NCBI GenBank assembly: GCA_037447655.1
Contig: JBBHKE010002863.1
Span: 183,119-245,118, forward strand
Direction of reading: 5' to 3'
From: Zygnema cylindricum
Taxonomy: Eukaryota; Streptophyta; Zygnematophyceae; Zygnematales; Zygnemataceae
Length of the DNA stretch: 62,000 nt
The notes under the pieces were generated by a model. That model worked only from the letters and a program-made list of their open reading frames with translations. It was not told the DNA's origin and did not search any database. A program made the position numbers and the translations under genes. Below, one piece after another: positions 21,513 through 33,599 of the stretch; within the stretch, counting starts at the first letter, position 1, and the number at the start of each line of letters is the position of its first letter.

Positions 21513-21999
21513 CTTTAATGTGATAATGAAACTTACCCTAATCACTTCCCCAAACCATATTTTGTGTGATAGGGGAGATTACTCTCACCTCTCCCACGAA
21601 CATATTTAGTGTGATAAAGGAGCTTACCCTCACCCTTTTTCACCCCTTTTCTCCCTTTCTTTCCTTTTTTTCTCTCTCTTTTCTAATTTTTTCTTGTCTC
21701 TTTCTCACTCCCCCTCTCTCCACCTCCCCCTTTTTTCCTCTTTTCTTTCTATTTTTCTAACGGATTCTTTCCGAAGCCTTTAAGAATCTTCCTTTTTACA
21801 CCTGATTTGTTGTAGCATGGAAGTTTTCCCTTCTCGAAACCACGCGCCCTTCATTAAACATATATATGTGTGTATATCTACATTATATTGAATATACAAA
21901 TTAAAAAATAGATAAAAAATGTTGTAGTATTTTTTTTAATATTGAAAAATGTTTGACTGAGTGTTTGTTTTGTCTCTTTCAAAGAACTCCAAACTCATA

Positions 22000-22352
22000 T
22001 ACATATCGCTATTTTTACATTTTCAAATCTTTTTTTATGCCATTTAAAACTTTTTTTTTCCGTTTTTGTTGTGATTTTATTATGTTTTTGTTCTTTTTAT
22101 GTTTGGGTTTTCATTAGCATTTGGTTTTTTCTTGGTTTCATTTTGTTTTCATTCCGTTTCATTCTATTTTAATTATCTTTTCATTCTGTTTTCTTTATGT
22201 TTTCATTATTTGTTTATATGGTTTTAATTGTGTTTATTATCATTTCATTTTATTGTAAACTATTTTTGCTCTGTTTTTATTTAGTTTTTATCTTGTTTTT
22301 TATTTTGTTTTGATTATGTTTTCTAATTTCTATTTTTACCCTAATTTTTTAT

Positions 22353-22449
<97 letters not shown>

Positions 22450-22461
22450 CTTTTTTTTTTC

Positions 22462-22514
<53 letters not shown>

Positions 22515-22515
22515 T

Positions 22516-22548
<33 letters not shown>

Positions 22549-23229
22549 TTTCTCTTTCTTTTTTTTTTTTATTTTTATTTTCATTTCTTTTTTGTTCTAT
22601 CTTTTATTATCTTTTTGTATTTTATATATTAGTTTAACTCATTTGATTCAAATTTACTCTTTTTTTATTTTGTTATTTTTTCCATTTTTATCATGAAGGT
22701 TTTCTTTCTGTTTTTATATTTACTCTCCAGATGTTACATTTTCACACTTTTTTTTTTTCCTGTTTTACTTTTTTTTTTCCATTTTTTCATGTTTTAATTT
22801 GAAAAAAAATCTATTTATATTCTATTTGTTGTTTATATTTGTTTTTTCTCTATTTTATATATTTAAAAAAAAAAAATTATGGTATATTTTTAATTTATTT
22901 TATGTAATCATATTTTATTAATTAATTTATTTTTATTTTTTTATTCTATTTTTATTCTGTTTTTAATTTGTTTTTGTTATGTTGCAATTTCTTATAGCTA
23001 TCTTTTATTTCAGTTTTTCTTCTTTATTTATCCTGTTTTTATTCAATTTTATTTTTTTTATTTTTTTTGTTTGTTTTTTCGATTTTTATTATCATTTTTT
23101 TTTTTTTTTTTTATTTATTTTTTTTTTTTTTTTTTTTGTTTTTTTTTTCATTTTCGTTTGTTTTGTTTTTATTCTATTTTTTATTGGTTTTCTATTTTTT
23201 CCCTCCCTTCCTCTCCCTTCCACCACAAA
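22000..23229. repeat. T-rich tract with a 95-nt T run
   Basis: Plus strand is extremely T-rich, with recurring TGTTTTTATT-type words. An uninterrupted run of 95 T occupies 22,355-22,449 and broken runs continue to about 22,570. The Phe-rich frames through it are artefacts. A related but longer tract is at 24,600-26,640 in the second unit. Confidence 0.85.
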
Positions 23230-23530
23230 AAAAAAAAAGTGGAGGTGGGAGAGGGAAAGGAAGAGAGGTATGGAGATATGGGTAGAGGTCGAGAGGGGAA
23301 AGGGGCAAGGGTTAAGGCAAGAGGACAAGTGGAGTGGGAGAGTAGCGGTGTTAAAGACCTTAGGATAGTGTGAGAGAAAGGCTGAGGGAGGGGGAGAGGA
23401 TAGAGGGAGGGGGGGAAGATAGATGGGCGTAGGGGGCGAAAGGGGGAGAGGGGGTGGGTGGGAAAGGCTGAGCTGAGGTTGGGTAAAGGTGGGATTTGTA
23501 TAGGGGGCGAAGGGGATAGAAGAAAACAAA
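23230..23530. repeat. G-rich purine tract, unit copy 1
   Basis: AGGGGGAGAGG-type runs, colinear with 27,466-27,670 (shared landmark AGTGGAGTGGGAGAGTAG). It lies about 200 bp upstream of the first LRR exon in each unit. Confidence 0.75.
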
Positions 23531-23729
23531 AAAGGGGTTGGAATGTGTTAAGTCTGTCAATTACAAGTAAAATAGCATCATAAATTACGGTTATATTGTT
23601 TTACGAATTTTATGTTTGGTTAGAGAAAATGTACATGACTAGAGTTCATACTTCTTTTCTTATGTTTTTCTTGTATTTCAGTCCAAATAAATAGGAGTCT
23701 CTAAAAGGAAGAGGTTGATGGCGTTACAG

Positions 23730-23801
23730 ATCTCTTAGTAACAACCAGTTGAGTGGAAGCATTCCATCGTCCATCGGTCAACTCACAAACCTCCAACACT
23801 T
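23730..23801 (+). CDS. LRR exon 1 of the LRR-EGF-lectin gene
   Basis: Exactly 72 nt between acceptor GTTACAG and donor TT|GTAAGA, in phase 2. It encodes one plant-type leucine-rich repeat with the core NNQLSGSIPSSIGQLTNL. Leucine at the exon borders comes from the split codon TT|G or TT|A. One repeat per 72-nt phase-2 exon is the classic layout of plant LRR receptor genes. Predicted to be extracellular. This exon lies 3' of the Copia-1 element; 5' exons encoding the LRR cap and signal peptide are not located with confidence. It is almost the same as exon 2, in a duplicated intron-exon unit. Confidence 0.8.
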
Positions 23802-24019
23802 GTAAGACTAAACGTTACACAAAGCCAATTGTTATTTCTGAAATGAGTTAGAATGTCATCGAAAATGCTGTTGAGTGGCAATTATTGTAATGGTAACATT
23901 ATTATTTTTTTGTACGGTACTATTTTTATGTTTTTAATTATATTTTACCACAAAAATAATTGGCTTAATGTTCAACTATTCCAAAGGATTTTCATTTAGC
24001 AAACAACACAATTTACATG

Positions 24020-26177
24020 GATGTAAGGTGAAAGGTAGAGGGAGGGGGGATCGGAAAGCGGAGGGAGAGAAAGGGAGACGGAAGGAAAAGCTGAGCGGGA
24101 GAGGGAGAGTTATAGAGGGGTGGGACTGATGCCCTTAGCACCATAGTCAATGCTGATGGGAAGTTTAATCCCACACCCCTGTCCCTTTCCCCAAATCCCC
24201 CCCTCTCTCCCACAATCATAGTGTGATAGGGAAGTTTACTCTCACCCCTTCCCCCAACCATCTTTAATGTGATTCGAAGACTTACTCTCACCACTTCCCC
24301 AAACCATATTTTGTGTGATAGGGGAGCTTACTCTCACCTCTCTTACAAACAATATTTCACTTGACAAAAGAGCTTACCCTCAGTCTTCTCCAAACCCCTT
24401 TCTCTTTTTCTCTCCCATTTTTTTATCACTCTCTCTTTCTATCTAATTTTTTTTGTCTCCTTCTCAACCCCCCTCTCTCCCCCTCCCCCTACACCTGATT
24501 TAGTGTGGCATGGCAGTTTTCCCTCCCCCCAACCACATGCCCCTCAATGTATATGTATATATAAACATTATATATATGTACAATTTAAAAAAAAAAATAA
24601 CAAAAATCAATGATAAAAACTATTGCAGTTTTTTTTTTTACATTGAAAAATGCTTGACTGAGTGTTTATTTTGTCGCTTTCAAAAAACACGAAACTCGTA
24701 TACTTATCATTGCTTTTATATTTTCAATTGTTTTTTATGCCATTTTTTAACTTTTTTAATTAATTTTAGTTGTGATTTTATTTTGTTTTTGTTTTGTTTC
24801 TATTTGGTTTTTTCATTAGCATTTGGTTTTTTCTTGGTTTCCTTTTGTTTTTATTCCGTTTCTTTCTTTTTTAATTCTTTTTTCATTCTGTTTTCATCAT
24901 TTTTTTATATCGTTTTAATTGTGTTTATTATGATTTCAATTTATTGTAAACTATTTTGGCTTTGTTTTTATTTCGTTTTTGTCTTTTTTTTTTATTTTTT
25001 TTTCAATTTTTGTTTTTATCCTATATTTTATGTTTTACTTTTTTTTTTTTTAATGGTTATACTCAATAATCTTTTCAATTCTAATTTTCTACTTTTTTTT
25101 TTTTTTCTATATTATTTCATTTCATGTAATATTTTTTTCTATTCATTTTTTTTGTTTTGTTTTCCTGTTTGTTTTTTTTTTATATATTTTATTACTTTCT
25201 TACTTTTTATTGGATTTGTTTTTTTTTTTTTTTCCTATGTTTTACCTTGTTTTGTTTTGTTTTTGTTCTTTTCTTATGTTTCTTTTATTTATTGTTTTTA
25301 TCATGTTTTTTTATTCTTTTTTCTGTCTTTTTTTATTCTTTTTTTTTTGTGGTTATAATTTTTTTTTTCGTTTCATTTTAGTTCTATCTTTTATTATCTT
25401 TTTGCATTTCATTTATTTATTTTGTTGACTTCATTTGTTTTTATGTCAATTTTTTTTTTTTTTTTTTTGTTTTTTTTTCTATGTTTATGATGAAGGTTTA
25501 CTTTTTGAAATTATATTTACTTTTGAGTTATTATATCTTCACACTGTTTTTCTTTATTTTTTTCTGTTTTACTTATATTTTTATTCATTTATATTATATT
25601 TTTCATTCTTTTTTTTTTATTTAATTTTTATTTTTATTTTTTATTTTTGTCTTTTTTTTCCTAGTTTTATTTTTTTATGCATTTTTTTCCTATTTATTCT
25701 TTGTTTATTCACTATTTGTTTGTTGTGTTTATTTTTTCTTGATTTTACTCTACTATTTTTTCTTATTATATGTTTATATATATGCATCTATTTACCTTTT
25801 TTTATATTTCTTTGCATGATTACCCATTTTTTGTTTTTTATGCCATCTTCATTCAAATTTTGCTATATTTTTATTCCTTGTTTATTTTTTATTTTTTTCT
25901 ATATTTTATTCTGTTTTAACTGCGCTTTTTTTCTATTTTTTCTCTATTTTTATTTTTTTCTAGTTTTTATTATGTTTTTATTTTGTTTCTTCTCCGTATT
26001 TATTCTTTTTCTATTGCGTTTTTGTTCTGTTCATGTTTCATTTTGTATGCTTTTTATTCGCTCTATTGGTTTTATTGATTTTTTACTCTTTTATATACCA
26101 TTTTTACACTGCTTTTACCATATTTTGTGTTTTAAACTTGTATTTATTTTGTATAATTACGTATTAACCCCATTTTT

Positions 26178-26230
<53 letters not shown>

Positions 26231-26243
26231 CGTTTTTTTTATG

Positions 26244-26275
<32 letters not shown>

Positions 26276-28120
26276 CATGTGTTTTTATTCTGATTTTTAT
26301 TATTTGTTTTTTCTATTTTTTTTTATATTTCTCTGGATTGTTTCTTGTTTTTATTTTAGTTATATTTCACTTTTATTCTGTATTTTTTCTATTATATTTC
26401 CAAGTTTTATTCTATTTTTATTCTAGTTTTATTCTCAATTTATTATCTTTTTACTCATTTATAGTTTTTTACTACTATTTTTCTATTTTTATTTCTCTTT
26501 TTAGTTTTTGTCTATTATTATTCTTGTTTTTTTTTTTCTGTCATGTTTTAATATCGTGTTTTTCTATTTTTATTGTGTAAATTATTAAATTTTTATACTT
26601 ATCCTATTTTTGCCTTATTCAATTTTTTTTTTTTTTTTTTTATTCTATTTGGGGAGCTTACCTTCAACCCTCTTAGAAACCATTTTTAGTGTGACGAGAG
26701 ATTTTACCCTTTTGTCCCCCAAACCTTATTGAGTGTGATAAAGTAACTTACCCTCACCCCTCCCAAACCATATTTAGTTTGATAGGGAAGCTTACACTCA
26801 CCCCATCCTTGGACTAAATTTTGAGTGACGGGGGTGTTTACCTTTACCCCCCACACAAACCATATTTAGTGTGACGAGGATCTTAGCTTCAGTCCTATTG
26901 CAAACCATTATAGTATGACTGTGGAGCTTATTTTTACCCTTTCCACAAATTATATTTAGTGTGACAAAGAGCTAATACTCTGATTATATTCTTGTTTTAA
27001 TCTGTTTTTACTCATTTTTTCTTCTTTTTCTATTGTTTTTTTTTATTGAAATCTAATATTCTAATTAAATTCTTTATTTTATTTTTTCATGTTTTCTTTT
27101 TTTTTTATGTTTTGATGTTGTGTGTTTTTGTTTTTATTGTATCTATTATTGAAAATTTATATTTATCTTGTCCTCTCTATATTTAGTTTTTTGTTTGTTT
27201 GGATGCTAAAAAAAAAATTGTTTCTTACTTTTATGTTTACACGTTAGTTTAAATTAGTTGAATTTTATCTGTATTTTTTTATTCTGTTTGGGGAGCTTAA
27301 CCTCACCCCTTAACAAACCATATTTAGTGTGACAAGGGTGCTTACCCTCACCATTCTTCCAAACCATGTTTAGTGTGGTACTAAACATGACCAACGAGAA
27401 CGGCTCACCCTCCCACCCCCAAAATATGCAAATTATACCCCTAAAAGTAAACGGAAAACACCAAAAAGGACGAGTGGAGTGGGAGAGTAGTGGTGGGAAA
27501 GACCGAGGGAGTGTGCGAAGAGGGCAGAGAGAGGGGGAGAAGATAGTGGGAGGGAGGGAGGATAGAGGGGCGTAGAGGGCGAGAGGGGGAGAGGGTGTGG
27601 GTGTGGGAGGTTGAGGTGAGGCTGGGTAAATGTAGGATTTGTAGAGGGGGAGAAGGGGGATAGAAGAGGACGAAAAAGGGGGTGGAGTGTGTTAAGTTCG
27701 TCAATTACATCTAAAGTGGCATTATAAGTAACGGTTGTCTTGTTTTACGACTTCTATGTTGGGTCAAAGCAAATGTACGTAACTAGAGTTCATACTTTAT
27801 TTCTTATATTGTTTTTTTATTTCAATCCAAATAAATCGAAAGCGTCTCTAAAAGGGTGAGGTGGATGGCCTTACAGGCTTCTAACTTCTAACCAGTTGAG
27901 TGGAAGCATTCCATCGTCCATCGGTCAACTCACACACCTCGGATTCTTGTAAGACTAAACGTTACACAAAGCCAATTACTATTTTTGAAATGACTTAGAA
28001 TGTCATCGAAAACGCTGCTGAGTGGCAATGAATGTAATGGTAACATTACTATTTTTCGTACAGTACTATTTTTATGCTTTTAGCTATATTTTACCCACAA
28101 AAATAGTTGGCTTAATGTTA
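24020..28120. repeat. Second copy of the intron + LRR exon unit
   Basis: Repeats the order of 21,133-23,985: C-rich header (24,137), T-rich tract (24,600-26,640), more header units (26,650-27,380), G-rich tract (27,466), then the LRR exon and its downstream intron as far as GGCTTAATGTT (about 28,115). The two LRR exons are 4,147 bp apart. The copies differ by many indels in the simple-sequence parts but are close around the exon. Confidence 0.75.
27877..27948 (+). CDS. LRR exon 2 of the LRR-EGF-lectin gene
   Basis: 72 nt between acceptor CTTACAG and donor TT|GTAAGA, phase 2 at both ends. Encodes an LRR with the core SNQLSGSIPSSIGQLTHL, differing from exon 1 mainly at its edges. It follows exon 1 in frame when spliced. 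The sequence between them is the duplicated unit, so this is a duplicated exon. Confidence 0.8.
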
Positions 28121-28398
28121 AATGTCAAAGCACTATAGGGTAACAGGACAGAATAGCAGTCAGAGTATTGGAAACGCCTGGTAAACCCGCAAATGCATGA
28201 CCACATCTTTGCATTAGAACATAAAATTTTATTAGAATGTACTTCATAAAACCTCAAAGTATCTGAGGCATAACAATGAATAAAAAATGGAATAAAGTTT
28301 TTGACTATCGATTTTTTTGTGATCGTCAAAAATTCACCATTACTAATTTAAAATGGGTTGGGGTGGGGAGAGGGAGCTGGATCTGGTGAATTCAATAG

Positions 28399-28470
28399 AC
28401 GTTTATTTAATAACTCATTAAGCGGAAATGTTCCAACTTCCTTCGGTGATTTGACCTCCCTTCAATTCTG
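28399..28470 (+). CDS. LRR exon 3 of the LRR-EGF-lectin gene
   Basis: 72 nt between acceptor TTCAATAG and donor TG|GTACAA, phase 2. Encodes the LRR core NNSLSGNVPTSFGDLTSL, clearly diverged from exons 1 and 2, so it is an older unit of the array. It joins exon 2 and the EGF exon in frame; the codon split with the next exon reads TGT (Cys). Confidence 0.8.
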
Positions 28471-30577
28471 GTACAAATACATCTCTTATTTTTTAGTTCT
28501 ATGATGTACAAAATTAAAGTTTTCTTGTAATGTAACAACCATGTCCTGGTATTTCGTTTATGCAAAAAATAAAAAATGGTGTCTAAAAGTAGCATTTATT
28601 CTTTGTTTTCATTTTTTTCCTTTATGATGTTACTGTTTCTTGTATGCTATTTCCTTTTCAAAGGAATAGCCTGTAGGACAGTAAATGGATCGAACACCAG
28701 TTTAGGCGCACAAATATCCCTATATCATCCCACCTCGAAACCATTATCCCTAATCCAAACGTTGTGTATTTCATGCCTTTGAAAAGCTCTTCCTTTCTAT
28801 GTACTATTGTTGTATTATTGCGATATCGAGGTTTATTTGTTAAGCCAATAAATATCGGTTTTTGGACTTCTTGGTATTATGATATGCCGAAATCGTAACA
28901 CATCGACTTCGATTTTGATCAGGACGCAGCACTACTATTTACCATGATAAGTAGGTTGAACAAAGGGTTCCCATCGAAACAAGACTTCAAAAATGATACA
29001 AGCAATTTGAAAATGGCCCAAAAAAAATTCTATATGATATACAAAAAATGATTAAATTACTACTAAAAAATAATTATTTGTAATACAGCTCAATTTTTCT
29101 GGAAATGTTACCTTAAAAATTGAAAGAAAATGTCCAAAGAGGAAATAAATGAGCACTATTACTCCCGATTCAGTTTTTTAGTGTTATGAGTTAGCAATCG
29201 GGCTACCTAGTGTCGTAACAGTTATCACTTGAATTTCAGCTTCATGTTTAATCAATTTAATGTCTTAAAACGTATAAATTTTTGTAGAGATTGGTCGAAA
29301 AGTAGTTTAAGTGATGTGCGTCACAAGCGTTGGGGACCTATTCAAGAATTTGTATTTTTAGGATTTTAATAAAATCTAAACAGAATTTTTGAAAGGTGCA
29401 GATTGTACTTCTTGGTTGAGTTATGTTTGATACTTTGCTGCTGAAAATATAAACTAAACCAGAATGTCAACGCCCAATGACCTCGATTATCACACTTAGT
29501 AAGCCGTAATTTTTTTGGTAGAAATCGGATTTGTGTTTTCCGATTACTTTTTTAGGCTTTGTTTGGTTTTCTAGATTCTTAGTTGTTTTTTAGGGTTTTT
29601 TATAGTTGGATATGCTTGTGTTCGCCTTCATTGTCCTTGTAATACTTGAACTAGTTTTTTTAGTTTCAAACTACAATCTTACTCATGGTTTTCTGTAATT
29701 TCACTGTTTTGGACATCAACCCATTATGTAATCTAAGTATCTCCAAAGTTGTCGTTGTTGCTTTTTGTTAAATCTGTTTAGCGTGAAAGGCTGGTGGGAA
29801 GGGGTAGAAGCTATTTTACAAAAAATGGTTGATTTAACACTAATCATTTAGGAGAAGAGCCTTACTTGTTATTCAATTATCATTATCGAAATCATTTGTG
29901 GTCATTTTTAAAATTGGATTGTAATTTCTAAGTTTCTTGTTAGTTTTGTATGACAAATATTGCAATTCATTAATAAACTGCGATATTTACTTATGTTAAC
30001 ATATTACAAGAGCTAGGTTATGTATTCTTTTCCCGAATCAAGACTTCCACTAGGTCCCAAACACATGAGTATCCACGACTATTATCTTTTATGAAAGACA
30101 TAGAAATCAACCCTTGTGCGTGTCGCCTATCTTCTTTTTGGGATGTTGGTTCTCCAAGGGTCGGCGCCAAAACTTTTACAAAACACACAAATTTGTCGTA
30201 TCTTCAGATGTTATCTAAGAAAGAGTTAACCGGCAAAAATTCTATTGCTTTTTAACCAAAGTAAAGAAGGTTTCCCGATCACTATCAACCCGTATATCTC
30301 AGAATGTTCATGTTGCCGATGGAGCATAAATTGAAAAAAAAAATGAAAATGATTTCTAAAACAGATCATCTGTAAAAATTGAAGGTGAGCATCTGTTTTA
30401 AGAACTACTGTAGTCTTACTACCAATTTAAGAATTGTTGCTGCTGCAAAACCAATGTTTGTATGTTGCCTCCATAGTTTTCCAGATCAAATTTTTCAGGT
30501 TTCGATGTATTACATAATTTTCTTGCGTTGCTTAACTTCTTACTGTTTTTCTCGGTACTTTTACCATCGTGTTCCAG
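28471..30577 (+). other. Intron between LRR exon 3 and the EGF exon
   Basis: AT-rich, 2.1 kb, flanked by donor GTACAA and acceptor GTTCCAG. A frame near 28,690-28,770 vaguely resembles an LRR (NTSLGAQIS) but has the wrong length and phase for an exon. No other feature seen. Confidence 0.55.
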
Positions 30578-30861
30578 TAATATTGCATCAAACTATCTCA
30601 CGGGATTCGTCACTACATCAAATGGACATCCTCAATGTGAAGAACTGGAAAAGAACTGTTTTAAATCCACAGAAATTCCGTCCGGTTGTCCTATTGCAAA
30701 TCAGCGGGGTGGAAGCGAATGTGAACAATTCTGCAATGCAACTCAGGAAGGAGGATCTTGTGGGGGAAATGGAACCTGTAAAATTAGTGTGAACAGGATG
30801 ACATATACATGCGAATGCTATGACGGATATTTCAATGACGAAAACGAGTACACTTGCATCC
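30578..30861 (+). CDS. Half-LRR plus EGF-like exon of the LRR-EGF-lectin gene
   Basis: A 284-nt exon from acceptor GTTCCAG (phase 2) to donor C|GTACGT (phase 1). The first residues, NIASNYLTGFV, fall exactly where an LRR repeat should begin, so this exon caps the array. Ten cysteines follow. The last six fit the EGF pattern C-x8-C-x5-C-x10-C-x-C-x12-C with the usual aromatic-Gly region (CYDGYF), and the earlier four lie in the linker between LRR and EGF. EGF-like modules act in extracellular protein contacts. The calcium-binding signature is not evident. Length and phase fit both neighbours without any stop. Confidence 0.8.
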
Positions 30862-31180
30862 GTACGTCTATTTCACCTTTTCTTGCTTATATGTTATGCA
30901 TATTACAATATAGTTGTCGTTAAAATGTGCATTAGCTCTAATAAGAGATGTCTACAATAATAAAGTAACTTTCTGTGCATATGTTTTCTGTATATGACGA
31001 TATATTTATACCCTGAATTATGTTCTATCCTTGATGAGATTCTTTTGGTAAACAACCTCAAAATCCCTAAAATGCCAAAATAATTTTTTATAACCAGCCT
31101 GCGGATTATATAGTTTTTTGCATCTTATGAAGGAGGGTATCTAACCAACTTGCGAATATTATGACTATTATTTTTACCAG

Positions 31181-31992
31181 CGACAATTACTCCTCCACCG
31201 CGTAAAATGAAACCTCCTCCGCGTACTCCGCATCCTCCTCCTCCCACAGTAATAACTACGACTCCTGTCAACATAACCTACAAGTCATTTGAGAAGTCGT
31301 CGCGAATGATTTTCTTAAATACTGCAAAAATTTGGGCTCCATGGGTCCGTCTCACTTCGCCGTTGCACATGGAACATGGACAAGCATTGCATCGCTCTCC
31401 AATTGAAATTTTGCGTGTGCATACTGGAGGAACATGTCAAGCAGCTTCTTTTACAACAACATTTAGTTTCAGGATTCGCAGTGACGGGACTACAAGAGGA
31501 GACGGACTCGCTTTCTTCTTTCTTGCATCTAACGCAAATTTAAAAGCTTTTGGTATCGGAGCCTCAGAGACCCTCGGATATTCTTATGATGAAATCCCGA
31601 AAGTAGGGAGTTTCGCTATTGTGTTTGACACATTCTCGAATGTTGGTGAACCCTTTAAACCTAACATTGCCTTTCGTGAAGGATTTGTTTCAAATTCTAT
31701 TTCTGCAAGAATGGTTCCGAATCTCAATATAGTCAACAAAACTATGAACGCATGGGTGGATTACAACGGCTTGTCGAACGTTTGGAAAGTCTATTTTACC
31801 GTTTCCAAGCGAAAGCCTAGTAACCCATGGATCGAATACACACGTTCAATTTGTGATTTGTTACGACCATCAGAATGTGCTACGTGCGGTCAAGTGAGTT
31901 CGGCATATATTGGTTTTACAGCTTCGACAAATATAAATAGAGATAATCACGAGGTCCGCCAGTGGAATTTTACGAGCTACTGGGATACTTAA
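31181..31992 (+). CDS. Proline-rich linker plus L-type lectin domain exon (C-terminus)
   Basis: The 812-nt terminal exon begins at acceptor TTTTTACCAG in phase 1, matching the EGF exon, and runs to TAA. After a Pro/Thr-rich linker of about 28 residues comes a roughly 240-residue legume-type lectin domain: RGDGLAFFF, FAIVFDTFSN, AWVDYNG and YIGFTASTN are family landmarks, and the domain ends near a final W-N-F strand and stop. L-type lectins bind glycans in the apoplast or on receptor ectodomains. Two metal-site positions differ from the family: the Glu of EFDT is Val, and the H-I-G-I strand reads N-I-A-F. No transmembrane segment or kinase follows, so the protein is probably secreted, or anchored only if the upstream exon is a signal anchor. 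Confidence 0.85.
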
Positions 31993-32052
31993 GAGGTTAC
32001 AATCCAATGTTAAGTGGATACTTAAGTGGTTACAATCCAACGTTAAGTGGAT
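31985..32052 (+). repeat. Two tandem ~32-bp repeats at the stop codon
   Basis: TACTTAAGNGGTTACAATCC followed by AATGTTAAGTGGA or AACGTTAAGTGGA occurs twice head to tail. The first copy contains the lectin stop codon and the second lies in the presumed 3' UTR. Confidence 0.75.
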
Positions 32053-33599
32053 TGACATCCGCTCTGTGTTTTGCGCCTTTCATCAGTAATGGGAATTATC
32101 GTAGTGAATGATGGAGTTTCTGTAATTTACGAATCTTCATTTCTGGGAGACTTTCCATTTCGTCGATCTTAGAGAGAGTTGGGATTCGATTTTATAAATA
32201 GTTTTGCTTGTTTCAATTTTACCAGGATCCCGGTTTGCGTGGAAGTGTTCAAAAGATTTTGGGTTTTCTTTTATTTTTAAGATAGTTTTGGACTTGCGTT
32301 GATCTTAACATGGGTTTCTCAATCTTAAGTAGATATTTGGTTGCTTACTACATGCGTAAAGTTTTTGAGACAAAAAATCTACTCCCCATATAATTCTACA
32401 TAATCATTTTAGTTATATAAAATCATAACGCTCTTATATGCAATGTTGTATTTGAATTTGTTTTATGTTTTCAATGTCAATGGCATGTGATCGTATTTGT
32501 TTAGATTTCAGTGATATGCTATCTTAAGTCTGGGATGGGTATATTTGAGTCTCTTAATCTCCAACCGTGCATGCATGTGTGTGTCATTCTTTAACTACAG
32601 ATAATATGTGTCATTTTCTAACAAAGGTTATGGATGTGTCATTATTCAACATGGATAATATATGTATTACTCTTTTAACAGAGGTAACACACGTATCATT
32701 TTCTAACAGCATGGGTAATGGGTAACGACATCAAAAATTTACATATTATTCTCTAAGCTGGGTAAAGTTAGGGTCATTCATTCAGAACATAGATATGTAC
32801 CTGTCAAGCAGATACTGCATGTTAGATGATGTTTTCTCATTTTTTGCGATAAATATAAGACATGTGCTATTCTTTAACGATGTATATTATAACGTACGAC
32901 AATAATACGATAATGTTCGATGATGAACGATTTTCTGCTTGTGCTGTTCCTAAACAACATTAGGTAATATCTTTCTCGTGTATTAAAAGTATACATGAAA
33001 CTTCATTGTGTTTCAAGTTCAAATTTGTTTGTAGAACAAGGATTCACAGATGTATAGTTTCAGGCACGTAAACCTTCACATGTTGAGGCTATGTGCTATT
33101 CAATCTTTTCATAATTCTACTTGTTTGAAAGATATGTGGACTTTGGTTGACCATTTCAAGGTGCCAAAGGAATTTCGGAGCCACGGGCGTTCGAACAGGA
33201 TATTAGGAAATCACATAAGAAATGTCTCAGATGAGTCACGGCAAAAACACTAAACTGACAGGGTTAGGGAAAAGTACATTCACCAAAAGTAAGACTGAAG
33301 TATTTTGTAACAAGGTTAATTTTTAGTCAAGAGGGGCAAGAGGCGTTAGGGGAAGCGGTACTTTCAGAGCCAAAAAGGTAAAAAGGTAAAACTGGAATTT
33401 GTCGTTTATAATAAAGGTGATTCTCGGTAGACCGCTAATGTAAATAAAAACATAATACTAAATAATATTCATTTGCCTTGTCTAAGTCCTATTTGTTCTT
33501 TAACAAAATGCACTTACAATAATGCACTATTAAGTGGAAGTCCTACAAAAATACCACGGTGGATAGTGTCCACCACACATGAACAGCACGGAGGCCAAA
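32053..33599. other. 3' flank and intergenic sequence
   Basis: AT-rich. At about 32,560-32,710 a roughly 40-bp degenerate unit with ATGTGTCATTNTTTAAC recurs four or five times. A 67-codon plus frame at 33,050-33,253 has no recognisable domain. No gene supported. Confidence 0.5.

Larger units (their letters stand above)
21130..21640. repeat. C-rich header of the duplicated intron unit, copy 1
   Basis: Contains an imperfect unit of about 50 bp such as CCAAACCATATTTTGTGTGA followed by TAGGGGAG and TTACTCTCACC, repeated several times. A colinear copy is at 24,137-24,400 and further units are at 26,650-26,960 and 27,290-27,380. Here it is split by a 245-bp insertion (21,268-21,512). Confidence 0.7.

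Noticed and set aside
24510-26580. Long Phe-rich open frames (282 and 381 codons)
   Set aside because: They come from T-rich simple sequence. No domain, biased to Phe/Leu/Ile/Tyr, and equivalent frames exist in other phases.
28683-28771. LRR-like string (NTSLGAQIS...) as a fourth LRR exon
   Set aside because: Length between candidate splice sites is about 82 nt and the phase does not match its neighbours.
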